A stretch of 64,000 nucleotides of DNA, from NCBI RefSeq assembly GCF_022605165.1, contig NC_063075.1, positions 1,364,001 to 1,428,000 on the forward strand. The letters run 5' to 3'. This stretch comes from Purpureocillium takamizusanense (Eukaryota; Ascomycota; Sordariomycetes; Hypocreales; Ophiocordycipitaceae). Every line of letters begins with the position of its first letter. The first letter of the stretch is position 1. Below the pieces are notes generated by a model. It ran no database searches, was not told the DNA's origin, and saw only the letters and a program-made list of their open reading frames with translations. Shown piece after piece: positions 1 through 11,810 of the stretch. A program made the position numbers and the translations under genes.

Positions 1-354
1 GACAGGCGGAGGCGGCGGCTGGTTAGGATGACCCATCTGGTGCATGGCCAGGCTCGAGACACCGGCCATGCCTCCAGACATCTCCGGGTACGCAGACATC
101 GTCATGGCGTTGGCCATCGACGTCGGCATGTGCATGGACGCTTGCATAGCTGATGGTGAGCCGTACGAGCGCGACAGGCTGTGCGGCGTCGAGTACGACG
201 AGTGTTCTGACATGTGAGGTGAGACGGAACGCTCCATTTCGGGCTCTTGCTTGACGAAGGGAAGTTGGTGAAGTTGATAGTCGTCTTGGGTCTCGGGAAG
301 TTGCTGCTGCGAGACTGAACCGCCTTTCTTATTCAGCATGTTCGTAAGATCCAT
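1..354 (-). CDS. N-terminal part of a low-complexity putative transcriptional regulator (cut by the left edge)
   Basis: The reverse strand is open from an ATG at 354 to the window edge, 118 codons with no intron. The product starts MDLTNMLNKKGG, then has a Gln-rich stretch (residues 17-32), a KQEPEMERS motif near residue 36, a Ser/Tyr/His-rich part, a Met-rich part (70-110) and a proline run at the edge. Short MDL(T/S)N-type starts followed by disordered Q/S/M/P-rich sequence and a KQEP motif are common in fungal C2H2 and other regulators. Any DNA-binding domain would lie beyond the window, so the family is not settled. The KQEP stretch resembles a sumoylation-type motif, which is inference only. 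The enormous gene-free region upstream fits a developmentally controlled regulator. The reading frame itself is convincing from its biased composition; the function is a guess. Confidence 0.6.
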   Translation of the reverse strand, partial: MDLTNMLNKKGGSVSQQQLPETQDDYQLHQLPFVKQEPEMERSVSPHMSEHSSYSTPHSLSRSYGSPSAMQASMHMPTSMANAMTMSAYPEMSGGMAGVSSLAMHQMGHPNQPPPPPV

Positions 355-1852
355 AACCCAACGCCGCGTGCCTCCGGGTCTGATGGCTGCTCAGTCTGGC
401 GGGGCCCATCAGTCGCTGGTCCCAGACCGTTGGGTATGGGGAGGGGGTGGACATACTGGGACGCGGAGACGGTCAAACCGTTGTCTCAAAGTCACGGAGG
501 CAGGAAATCAGCGGGACTGGATTGTTCTGCTGCTAGTGTTAGCTACCGAGTGGCCAGGATCATTGCAAATCGCAGAACCAACAGGTGCCGTGGTGGGGAT
601 GGGGTGAGGTGGTCATGACCAGACGGTTGGCACCCATCACCAAGCCACTGCCTGGCAGCAACATGATATTGACGCTACCGCGAGCATGGGCCGCTCCGTG
701 GCCCCTGACCCGGCGTCTGGATGACAGACCCCCTCGACCACCCCTCACGACGCATCGTGTCGGGCACAGCTGGACGGTTCTCGACTTACCCTCTGGTGTC
801 CACGGGGAAGGCGTTGGGCCTAGGCTTTCGCAAAAGCGCTCGGTGCGCAATGTGGTCTGGTCCCGTTCGCGATATTTTGAGACCCTACCACACTCGCCCA
901 GTCCCTCGGTTGCAACGACGCCTCCAGTAGGCGAATGCTGATGTCAAAGGCTTTGGTCTCGGCGCCAATCCCGCTGTTCCCCTTAGCGTATCGGGCGAGG
1001 CTGGCACAAGACTCTACAGCGTACTGGGCAAGCCACGGGGCGACTCGTCCCAAGGAGTGAGAAAATAAAAAAGCCGCCCGCGTGCGAGCAGTGTGCCTTT
1101 TTGCGGAGACGAGACGATGCAGTTGGCGAAAAGCTGCAGGATGGTGCCAGCTAGGAGGCGGCGGTGCGGTTCCGATGCGCCAACGCAGACTCAACAAGGC
1201 CGCGTTTGTATCGATCAGACACACGCACCGGAGACAGCGGCGCAGAACGGGGGCGTTCAGCTTTCAGTCACCTCGGTTGCTGCGATTTGTGAGCGTCAGT
1301 TGTTGCTGTTCAAAATGTGCTGCTCCAAGGTGACGGAGACGTTGGTTCCGGCAGCCGGCTAGGGTTTGCTTGCTCGGCGGCGGCGGCGATGGGCGCAAGG
1401 GACCAAGCACGGTAAGGTAGGCAAGGTACGTATCGAGCAGACGCACCTCTATCGGGAGTCGGGAGCCTCCCAACGAACAGGGCGCAGAGTGGCCGAAGCG
1501 TGCGCGATCTTCAAATACACAGGTAGCTTTGTTAGTCGCGTCGTAATGGGATCGGGCGTGTCATGACCAAGCCAAACCGCTCTGGGGAACAAGGAAAGGA
1601 AATGAGACTGCAGGCAGGTCGTGGCCGTGGCGCAATGTTCTGCTCTGCTTTGGAGGTTTGCAAAAGGCGAAATATGGACCTGCTGGGTGTCGGGGCCAAA
1701 CCAAGGGTACCGCCGCCCGTCTTGGGATCGGCGCCATGGACGCAACTTTTGGGGGGCGCCAGCCGGTGGGGAGGACCCAGAGAACCGCCGGGACAGGGCA
1801 GCGGCACGGTATTTGGGGGGGCGGGACCACTGGCTTGCGGACGCCCCAGTGG

Positions 1853-1879
1853 CCAGCCCAGCCCAGCCCAGCCCAGCCT
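1853..1879. repeat. (AGCCC)n pentamer microsatellite
   Basis: About five tandem copies of AGCCC. The same unit, read as GGGCT on the plus strand, recurs near 43146 and 52149. Confidence 0.85.
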
Positions 1880-4800
1880 AGGGGGTGGATAGTAGGTAAC
1901 AGTAGGTGTGCGGGAAATCAGAAATAGGCAACATGAAAAAAAAAGCGAGAAAACGCTGCACCACAAATTTCTCCTGGAACCCCCCCAGCGCAAGGATGCG
2001 CCCTGGCTAAAGGACCAGTGTCAACCACAGGAGCCCGGCGGGCAACGCGACAGGGTCAGGAACACGCCACAGGAGAGGCAGCGTAGTGTCGTGTCGTGTC
2101 GTGCGTGTCGTGACGTGACGTGACGCAAGGCATCGCCCGACGTGGGGGAGGGGGGATCTAATGCTCAGAGGGCTGGCGGCTTGCTTGTGGCGGGGGCCGG
2201 TGGGAAGGATGCTTCAAGCAGGACTGACTGCTGAATCGTACTGCGCGTCCGCCTGGCGCGATGCGCGAGCGGACGAAAGTCTGGATATGTTACTTCACGT
2301 ACCTGTTCTGGGTCGGACGGGACGAGTGATGGCGTCGCTTGTCCGAGTTGAGAGCAGGCAAAGGGCAGCGCAGCACAGCACAGTGCAGCAGCACCGAGAG
2401 AACGGGCCCGCGTCCACAACCACAGGAGCTGTTGACGGTTGGCACCGACCGATCCCGACAGGGCTGGGCTGGTCGTGCACACGCCCAGAAGATCTACGAA
2501 CGGACGCCCAGATGCCGAAAAGGGGACAGGCAGCTCGGCGGCCCTGTAACAAGTTGAAGAGCCGACGACAGGGCAATGAGGACGAGATATGACCGCAGGT
2601 GGGCCTGGGAGGGGATGATTACACGTAAGAATACGTGGATGTATGGCGCCCACGGCGTTTTATGTGTATCAGCCGGCAAGATCTGAGACCTGCGTGATTG
2701 CAAGGCTGGCGAAGGTTTTCCTTTGACGGCGCCGGGTACGTACGTATGTACGCAACGACTCGGTGCGTCCGGGGCCAGTCGAGACGCGCTGAGTCAAAGA
2801 CGTCGTCAAAATAGTATCGCTCAGCGCCTTGGAGGGGGGAGGGGGCGCGGTCATCGGGGCGAGGTGCAGGACGACGTCAGGTGCGTGCCAGCATGGCGGC
2901 CGAGATTGGATGGATGTAAAGAGAATGGCCTTGGCTGGCAGCGGGAAGGGCTTGATTGTGCTCCTTCCTCTCGAGTTGAAACGGACGGGATACCACAGCT
3001 GGCCAGAGCGTCGCCGCAGCGAGGAAAGCGCGACGGGCGTGTGCTGGGAGATGGAGGGCAGGCAGGGCAGGCAAGAAGTCCTCGGGGTGGGTGGACTCCC
3101 TTCCAATTCCCGCCAAGGATGCTACCTTAGTACCAAGGTACGTACATACCTGCCCAGGTTGAGGGTGGATTTGCGGGTGGGTGCAGCATCCGTCTGGGTT
3201 TGGGACCGGTACTTGAGGCGCCGCGGCCAGGGTACCTGGTACCTGACGTCGTGGGGAAGGTCTCCATTGCATCATGCCGCAGCGCCCTGCGAGCGCCAGG
3301 TACCAGCGTCGGGGCTGGGGTAGCCGGCCCAAGTGCCTCGCCCAGTGCGCGCACAGTACACATCGGGCGACAAGGAACGTACCTCCTGTATGGGTTCCTG
3401 GTTTTCCCACGAGCATTGCCTTGGACTCATGGGCCACTGAACTGCACTGCCTGCCACGGGAAAGAGCAAGGGCACCTCCCAACCTACACCTACCTCGAAG
3501 TAGCTAGGTAGGTACCTAGGTATTGTACCTAATAGCATTCATGCTGCCAGCCAACCTTGCCTCCTGGGTCAGTACATTTGCAGGCAGGGGTATCTTTGCC
3601 ATCGGGGACCCCCCCTCCCTTGTCTCGGCGTACGTTTCGTCCCATCAATCCTTGCTCCGTCCGTATTCATACATGATGTGCTAACTTTGGTTACTACTTA
3701 CCGCAAAGTGCCTTATGTGCGTTTGCCCTCGGCGACCAACTTCATCACTCAGCAACCCCCATGATCAGCCCACGTCTGCTGCCTGGCCGAGATTTTAGAG
3801 GGACGGCGCAGGTGCGTATGGATCAGCGTGTTTGTTCCGCCTGGACCGGGATGCCCTGACAAAGCGCCTTGTCGATGCGAGGCGCTGGCCTGACCCTGCC
3901 AACGGCAGCCGCCTCGGGAACTCCCAGAGCCGCCGCATCGGCGCCGGACCATCTGGTGCCCTACGCTGCTTGACGGGAGGCGCCTGTCAAAGGCCAGCCA
4001 TGCAAGGAAGATCCGATTTTGGCACAGAAAGTCGCATGGAGCCATCTTGGTCCCCCCTTCTCCTCCATCCGTGCTCCCGCACAAGTCCGGGGAAGTATGA
4101 CGCACGAACTCATGGTTGAACACAACGCACGGGTGGCGCCCTTACATGGTTCGACAAAGGCCAGCCTTCGACGGAGACAAATTTCACGGACGGCTGCTCG
4201 TCAAAGGACACCACGCCGACAGACAAGTCGACGGCGGCGGCCGTCCATCCACCCAGGTCGGGGCCAGTCTCTCGTTGTCGCCTCGAATTCAATCAGAGAC
4301 GTACTAGTACTGCCGAGCCCCGCTGGATCTGATCCGATAGGTCTCCTTTGATCGACGTTTGCCTTGGCCCCAGGGAGATTGCCCGCAACAACAGCGAATT
4401 AACTATCCCATCCGCTCTCACCGACAAATCTTTCAGGTGGGTGGTTGGTTGTTGATCCTTTTCCCCGTTTTCTTTTTCTGTTGTTTTTCTCTTGCCCACC
4501 ATCTGCCCTGGCCTTCCCACCGCTTCGGATGGAGGCTGGATGGGAGCTAGACACAACAAGCCATCGTGCTTTGCTGCTCCGCATTCCCAGAGCCATCTTT
4601 TCTGACATGGGACGCTGCCGCCGTCGGCACTGGAGCAGCTGACGCCACTTGCGTGCGCTTCATGCAAAGGTGTCCCGCTGGGCCCTGTCTCGGACCACAG
4701 ACCTGCATCATCAAGCATAGGTTCACCGGAGACGCCGGCCGGCCGTCCGGGACAGGAAAAACCCTGCTGACCTTTTCCTGACACTTGGGCTGGCGACAGG

Positions 4801-7800
4801 CGCAATCCCTGTCGACCTTGAAGGCCTCGCCCATATTGTCCAATTACGCTCGTCGGATTTCGCCCACTCGCACCTCAGCTGGCTGCCAACAAAGACAATG
4901 GATTCCCTGGAGTCCAGGATAGATACCAGGATGACAGTCTCGGGAAAGGGTGAAGGCACACGGTCGTACTCGGCTATCTAATCTCTCTTCCTCCACCTTG
5001 GGCTGATGCGGGTAGCATGCATGCATCGTAGCGGCCGCCTAGTCCTCGGTTCAGCCGTCTCCATCTCATCAAGACCTATCCTCAACCCAACACGTCGCAG
5101 CTGGTCTCTTGCGTTGAAGCTCATGCAATGCATCTCGGCTGGCAAACGAATACGTCGCCACTACGGCCCATCGGGGCCGAGCGGATGTCCCAATGCGACA
5201 AGCGTTATACTAGCACCATGACCATGTGCTCAGGCCGATCGATTCCTTGAGGCTCACTGAAGCGGCCGGCGCGTGGGGTGTGCGTGGGGTGGGTGGCACT
5301 GTGCACGATACAAGCGTCGATGGTGACGGGACGCGGGGGATACCTCGGGCCAACCCACCCTAGCCATCAACAGTTGGTCAACCCGCCCCAGCTCTTCATT
5401 AGCGCTTTCGCTTCCAATTGTCCGACTATTGACAACCGCCCCGACAATGGGAACTGTTACCGGGCTCGGCGCCGGAAAGCAAGCCTCGTGGCAGTATGTG
5501 GCGGGCCATGACCCTGGGCGGCAGGGACGGCTAGGCATGATGCTACGACGCGAGTCATCTCGTACAAGTTCGTTCACCTGCATACAGTGCCTCAATACAG
5601 TATACCGACCTTCACCGCCGACGACGATTTATTCAGGACACCCTTCTGACGGATCCGCTATCGCTTTCGTACGACGGTCCATCGCGGCGCATCGTCGCAT
5701 CAACCAGCCTGTCCAGGCGTTGAGCACGGCTTGCCCGGGTTCCGCCCTGTTCGCGTGACCCAGACGACGAGCAACGTGGTCAAGCAGGTGGGCTGGAGGA
5801 TGTCTGGTTGGCTGAATGGCGAGGCCGACAGGGCTGCTGCACGCAGCTTCCGATCCACCCTACGAGCTGAGATGGGAGCCTGGGACTAGCCCGCGGCGGT
5901 AGGCTTCTGGAAGCTCTCCGCGGCCTTCTCTTGCATTTCCCCTGGCCCACCCTCACTCCCGCAAACCCAGACCACCCCACGCTCCTTGACATCCTTGTTT
6001 AGCCAGCCCCATCTTGTGGTGTGGCACAGTTCTGACGCTCTTCCAGAAGCTCACGAGGCGTTTCGAACAGGTCGAAATACACGCTGGCTCAACCTTTGTG
6101 GCGTGCGTCAGAGACTTCCGATGAGCTGTCCCGCCGGCGGGGTTGATCCTTTGATGGACACAACACCCGACGCGGCGGTGGGCCAAAAGTACAGCCAATC
6201 CCTGCATGCCGACGAGCGCCTTTTTGGCAGGAAACTTGGCTGTCTTGCAGCTGTACGAAGTACGGATGGAGGCATTTTGGCAACGCTGGGATGTGCGAGG
6301 GGATAGTTGCCGCGCCAGCTAGTCCCCATCTCGACCGGAAAGTTTCTTTGTTGAGGACACTTCGGCCGCGGTCACAAGTCGGGAGCTGCCGTAGCTAATA
6401 AATCACCAGGAACAACTCAGACCCAAATGACGACAGGAGGGGCACGGTGACTCGGAGTCTGACCTGCCAACTCGAGAATCGGTAGGACACTCACCCGGTG
6501 TCCAAGTTACATACTTCTGCTCAAGTCAATTCCAATGCCCCATGACCGGCGCTAGTCCAGGGCTGTGGCAGTAAAGCCTCCCTATTCACTGGCGCAACGA
6601 AGTCAAGGGTTGCCTAAACCATGGGGATACAAACTACAGATTCTCGGGAACAACTGTCTCGCACCGGCAGCGCTGCACAGTACCGTAAGCAGCTCGTTCA
6701 TGCCGCCACGCCAGTGGACTCTTGCAGAAGACGACCCTGTGTTTCAGAATCGACGGCAGCTGAGCCACCTGGCCGAACACGATGAGCACCGGACGATGCG
6801 GCGGCGGTGGCTGCTTTTGCCATTCGAGGCTTCCAACGCCACCATACCCAGCCCAGCTGGGTCAGTTACTTAGCCGCCTCATCAAATAATGCGCAGGAAA
6901 GTGGGAGTTGAGCCTATGAGCCAAAGAGAAGGAGCCTTCCAGCGGGTGTTTCTGTCCTGGGTCACGCAGAGCGGATCATGCTGCTTGTATGCCGTGCATT
7001 TTATTCGAATGGTGGCGCGCCTCCTCGGTCAACGCACCAAATCACCTGGGACCGCATCGTAGGCAGGCCGCGGGTTTCACGATCGCGGGAGCGTCCGTTC
7101 GACTACGTACGTATCATATATCAGCCCGTTGTGTCTACTTTCTGGCCGTTCTACCTGGCGAACTTCATCTGTCTTCACAGCAGAGCATTCCAACCTCGTG
7201 AACTGTGACTCCGGCGGGAAGCAATATCAACCATGGAGGTCCGTGTTCGTACCCGGCAAGGACATGGCGCACACGCTGACGCTGGATCCTTCTTGGCTTG
7301 GAAACATCGCCATGTGCTGTGCAGTGCCCAACGGTTGGCGACTTGGATCCGATCCGTCGGGTTCCGTTGAAGGACAGCAGTGCATCATTGAGGATGCGAG
7401 AAGACCTCGTAACCCCACAGATTGGCCGGGTCCTGGACAGTGTCTCGGCCGGCAACATGTGTCACAATGGTGCTCGTGCGGGACTCGCGGCACACCTGGC
7501 GGAGCGAAAGGGGGGGGGGCGTGTGAGTGAGCGCTCGAAGCCCCGACGCCAACATTCGGGGCTACCCACCAAGGTCGGTTCGATTATCTTGTCCATGCGC
7601 CGTCGAGCGTTGGGACGGCGTATCTGCTCTACAAAGTACAGCACTAAACTGTTACCAAGAGTGCCCTTGAGCCGTATACAGCAAACCCACTGCTGCTGCG
7701 GAGTACCCAACTGCAACGCAGTGGCACGGAGACGCCGGCGACCCGAGCTCGGTTTCTTTCGCTAAGTCGTTGCTGCAACACTTACATGATATCTGATGCA

Positions 7801-10800
7801 GCGGCAGCCACGTTTGAGTGATGCAACGTGACCCGAAAGAACAAACATTGAGCGACACGTCTCAGTCTCTGCCGGCATCGGCTCACCTTGCGCGAGGCAA
7901 ACGCCGTCGCACTCGGCCCTTTATAGATGACGCGACCATCGTTGTTCCACGAGTCAAGGTATTCGGCAATGATATGGTTCTTTGGCAATCGGGGAACTTT
8001 GATTCCGTTGGGGACAGCCCGAAATGTAGGTATATTGGACGCAACTGTCGCAGACTTGTGGTTTGGTCTGTGACACCGCCGCTGACAAGCAAAGTGGCCA
8101 CTGCTTCGGCCTTGGAGCAAGATCCAGGGATTTTGCTGCAGGCGCGAAACGATCCAGAGCAGTATCAAGCATACTTCCACCATGAGTGGCCACAGCCTCG
8201 GCCTTCTCTCTGATCCATGCGCCAGCGCCTTGCATGCAGGGTATAGAGCACGAAACGGAAGGCATCCATAAAGACAAACAGGGGCGCCGCATGAGCTTGG
8301 AAAGCCGAGTGTCACTGTCCGAGTGGATCGTATCATTACGAGTGCCCGCGACAAGGCAAACAAGGTCTGACACTCCTGCTGCGCGTCATAGTAAGTAGGG
8401 TACTGGACAGTGGCTGATCTCCCATCATACGCGTCCAACTCCTAAGACAGCAGCGGACGCTGCATTCTCTTCCGGCCGAGGCACTGCCGCGTCACTTGAA
8501 AGCGACCATTGGCAGGGGCATCTAGTACTGAGTTACAGTGCTTGTACAGGGACCCACGCGTCATCCAATACCCCTTCTATCCGCAAAGACGAACGGTGCC
8601 TTCTGGACGTTGATGTTGGCATGAGGCGCTGGGACAAAAATGCACAATGATTCGGAACCAGCTTGCCTCGTCCCACATTGTGGCTTCTTCCATAGGCGAG
8701 GCGCTGTCTCGGTACCACGCACATCATATAGCGGCGTCCGAGCACACGGCGTCCGTTTGACGCATGCAAGCCGCATGCTTTGAGTGCTTATATGGACGAA
8801 GGCCTCGCCGACATGACACAAAGCCCTAGACTGCTGCCTGAGGTCTTATGTTATCTAATGGAACCGGGCAAGTACAGCGAGAAAAGTCTCGCTCACCAAG
8901 GGCGTCGGCTTAGAAAGGCCCATTCTTTCTACGTACGAAGTAAGCATGTACACTTGCGTCAACCCCCAGCCTCCGCGCTTGGGGCGTCAGCCGCAACGTT
9001 TGTGAGGCTTCCACGCCATTGGGCCCCCATACGGCGGACGGAAGATGCCGGAAATTGAGCGTGCACGACAGCAGCTGCATGGATTCGTTCCATGGCCCTT
9101 CTCCGCCGTTCTGAGGTACAGTGCGCCCATGGGTGGAAGAGGCTGCCCAACACGAGACTCATCTCGACAGACACTATAGTACCGCCGAAGCGGTGGAACA
9201 TCTCGTGACGGCCATGAACGAAATAGGAAAGGAGATGTCTGGCCGGCCGTTCCTCTTCTCTGAGAAGATATCATTAAACCTCTCCAGTCCACCCGTTCGA
9301 CACCCTCGTATCCCACAAATCAACGAACTAATAAGAGAGGACCAAAAAGCAAAGAAGCAGAGGAGCGACACCCACCGGCACAGGCTGTTGGTAGCACATT
9401 TCGCATCTACGTACCGTAACGTGGCCGTGGCCGGCCCGGTTCGGGCTTGCCATGGCTCCCAGGCTGTTGGGTCGCCGGCGCGCCCGGGGGGTTTGGCTGG
9501 AGCGGGTTCATAGAAGAAGCCCTCGCTCGAGTGCTGCCTTGGGGGCGACCCGTCTGAGCAGACGTTGGAACCCACACCGGCGATCGTCGCCATGTCCGAT
9601 TACGGGCGCAGCTGAAAGCGCGCAGTGCTGCTGTATACAAAGTACTGCAGAGCATTGCAGAGCAGTACGCAAGGCGTGCGCGGCGACTCATCAACTGCTG
9701 CAATTCGGACCTCCCATCCGGCCTTGAAACGGGCTTGCGCGAAATTCGGAGAAAGGTGAGACGTCGGTACAATTGATACTGGAGCAGCGGCAGCTCAACA
9801 AGGCGGCTTTCCAAAATGGAGGTTCCCGAGCAGTCGGTCGGGGCGCAACGCAGCACACACACATCTTTTTTCGTAACCATCGCCGTTGTCGTCGTCGTCG
9901 TCGTCGCTGCTGTTTCCAGTGTCCCGGGACAGGCAAACCCAACCCCCCCCCCCTTTCCTCCTCCCCCTCTGGACCAACACAGTCAGTCAGTCAGTTTACG
10001 GGGGCGCGGGGGAAAGGGGGCGTGCCGGCAGGACGCGTGCATGAAGCATGGCTGACGAGCATTCAGGGCCGGCTGGCTGGGAGCGGGACGAAAAGGGGGG
10101 GGGCGCACAAAAAGAAGACAGAGAAAAAGCTTCTGTCACAAAGTCATACTATTACCCTATATTCAGATCATATGACGATAAGAGAAAACACTGGTGCGGT
10201 GCCGCGAGGAGAATTATACACCTCGGTGGTTTTGCGGCGACGCCCATCCGCCCGCTCGCCCGATTGCCTACTACAGACACGCACACACACGCACATACAC
10301 ACCCTCCTCCCCCCTCTCTCTCGCATGCACACAACACCAGACGAGGGGATGACGGGAAACAGGTTTGAGTCGGAGGCGGGCAGTTCATCCCATCGTCGTT
10401 GCTGTCTGGCAGTTCCTTCAAGCCACATGGTGTGTCATACACCCTCGCGCCCCCCCAGCGCGGGAGGGGTTTAGTCTAAGCCTCATCCCACCTCGTCTCG
10501 TCCTGCGTCTTGCGAAACACAGCACCATGTCCCGTGCTTCTTCTTCTTCTTCGTCTTCTTCTTCGTTTTCTCCTTCTTCACCTTCCCCCTCCTTTCTCTT
10601 TTGTTTTACCACCCCCCTCCCCATTCCTTCTATCCTTCCTTCTCCCGCTCCTACCCGCCCTGGAAAACGAAACACACACCCTTTCGGGGGCGCGCGGGGA
10701 GGGGGGGCAACAAAAGTCTGTGCGTCGAGTGAGGGGAAACGCGTGAGGCAGAGTGTGAGAGAGAGAGAGGGTGGCTGGCGATGGGCTGTACGTAGTAGAT

Positions 10801-10809
10801 GGATAGGAT

Positions 10810-10827
10810 GGGGGGGGGGGGGGGGGG
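10810..10827. repeat. 18-base G homopolymer
   Basis: An uninterrupted run of 18 G inside a purine-rich tract, flanked by other simple sequence. The exact length could reflect sequencing error. Confidence 0.85.
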
Positions 10828-11202
10828 AAGGGAGGGGTTTTGTTTGTTTTGTTTGTATTTGCCTTGTCCCTGAAACGACGACGAAACGACGAAACACGTA
10901 AACACACATACATACACACGCGCCTGCGGACTTGGAGGCTGGTTCCTCTCTTTTTCGCCTCTGCCCCCCTCCCCCCCGCGCGCGGCTGAAGGGAGTTGCT
11001 GCTGCCGGCCCGCCGCGGGGGGGGGCGGAGGTGGAGAGAAAGAGGGGGAAAGGGGGGTCGCGGAGGGGCGAGAGAGAGAAGCGGTCGGCGACCTCACACG
11101 GGCGGGCGGGCGAGCGGGTCGTTGACGTGTCATTGCAGCGGTGATGGTGATGGTGGTGGTGGTGATGGTGATGGTTCTTTGGTGGCTAGCCTCAGGTCTT
11201 GT

Positions 11203-11345
11203 CTCTGGCTCTCTTGCTCTCTCTCTTTCTCTCGGTCTATGTTTCTCTCTCGCTTCGTCTGTGTCCCGCTCTTTCTCTCTCTGTCGCACGCGTTTACACA
11301 CACACACACTCTCTCTCTCTCTCCCTCTTGCTCTCTCTACTTTCT
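11203..11345. repeat. CT-rich and CA microsatellite tract
   Basis: Nearly continuous CT dinucleotide sequence, interrupted by a short (CA)n at about 11297-11309. It lies 0.5 kb beyond the 3' end of the lsb5-type gene. Confidence 0.8.
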
Positions 11346-11810
11346 AACATCAGTGTGTCGATAGGTCTGATAGTCCTGCGCCTCCGGGTTTCCCCTTTCT
11401 TGTTTCCGTTTCTGCTGTTGTGTGTTTCGGCTTATTCGAGAAGCAAATTCTCCGCGTCATAGGGGCCACCCTCCATTTTTGGGGCAAGGTTCAGATTCAG
11501 ATTTGGACTTTGAGATATGTTAGTTGTAGTACGTAGATGGCCTTTTCCTTCCCAGATGATACGTCACACGAAAAAGGAGGGTTTCCGCATGGCGCCTGGA
11601 AGGCGAGTCCCTCAACCCTCAGCCGGCAATTCGAACCCCCACCCCCCGGGGACTGTTCCAACCCGCCCGAGGGAGCATTCGCCCGATCAGTCTTGCCCGA
11701 CACTTGCCCGCAACGGCTACTGAGCCACGATGAGAATAGGGTACGGGGGTGCTCCCGTTCTCTCAGGGTTCTCCCCAAGCCTCACTGTCTCTCTCTTCTC
11801 AAATTAGCCC

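Larger units (their letters stand above)
355..11810. other. 11.5 kb stretch with no supportable gene
   Basis: This is the largest gene-free block in the window. It lies between the start of the regulator at the left edge and the 3' end of the lsb5-type gene. Open frames exist on both strands but overlap one another, lack splice-consistent continuation and give mostly low-complexity or Arg/Pro/Cys-rich products. The right part (about 9880-11350) is simple sequence: GTC triplets, CA and CT tracts, a run of 18 G at 10810-10827 and long pyrimidine tracts. The part from about 6400 to 9400 is more ordinary in composition and has a few protein-like open frames on both strands (for example minus 7782-8438 and plus 9121-9360) that I cannot assign. 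The block may hold the promoter, a long 5' leader of the leftward gene, or non-coding transcripts. Confidence 0.6.

Noticed and set aside
1853..1879. Telomere-like or CRISPR-like repeat
   Set aside because: The unit AGCCC is not TTAGGG, and there are no spacers. It is a simple microsatellite, and the genome is eukaryotic.
10365..10901. 178-codon plus-strand frame with Ser and Pro runs
   Set aside because: It is a translation of CTT/TCC triplet and G-run sequence, has an equally long antisense partner, and shows no family resemblance.
11620..11650. ATTCGAACC word as a reverse-strand tRNA T-loop
   Set aside because: Flanks do not pair and no cloverleaf can be drawn.
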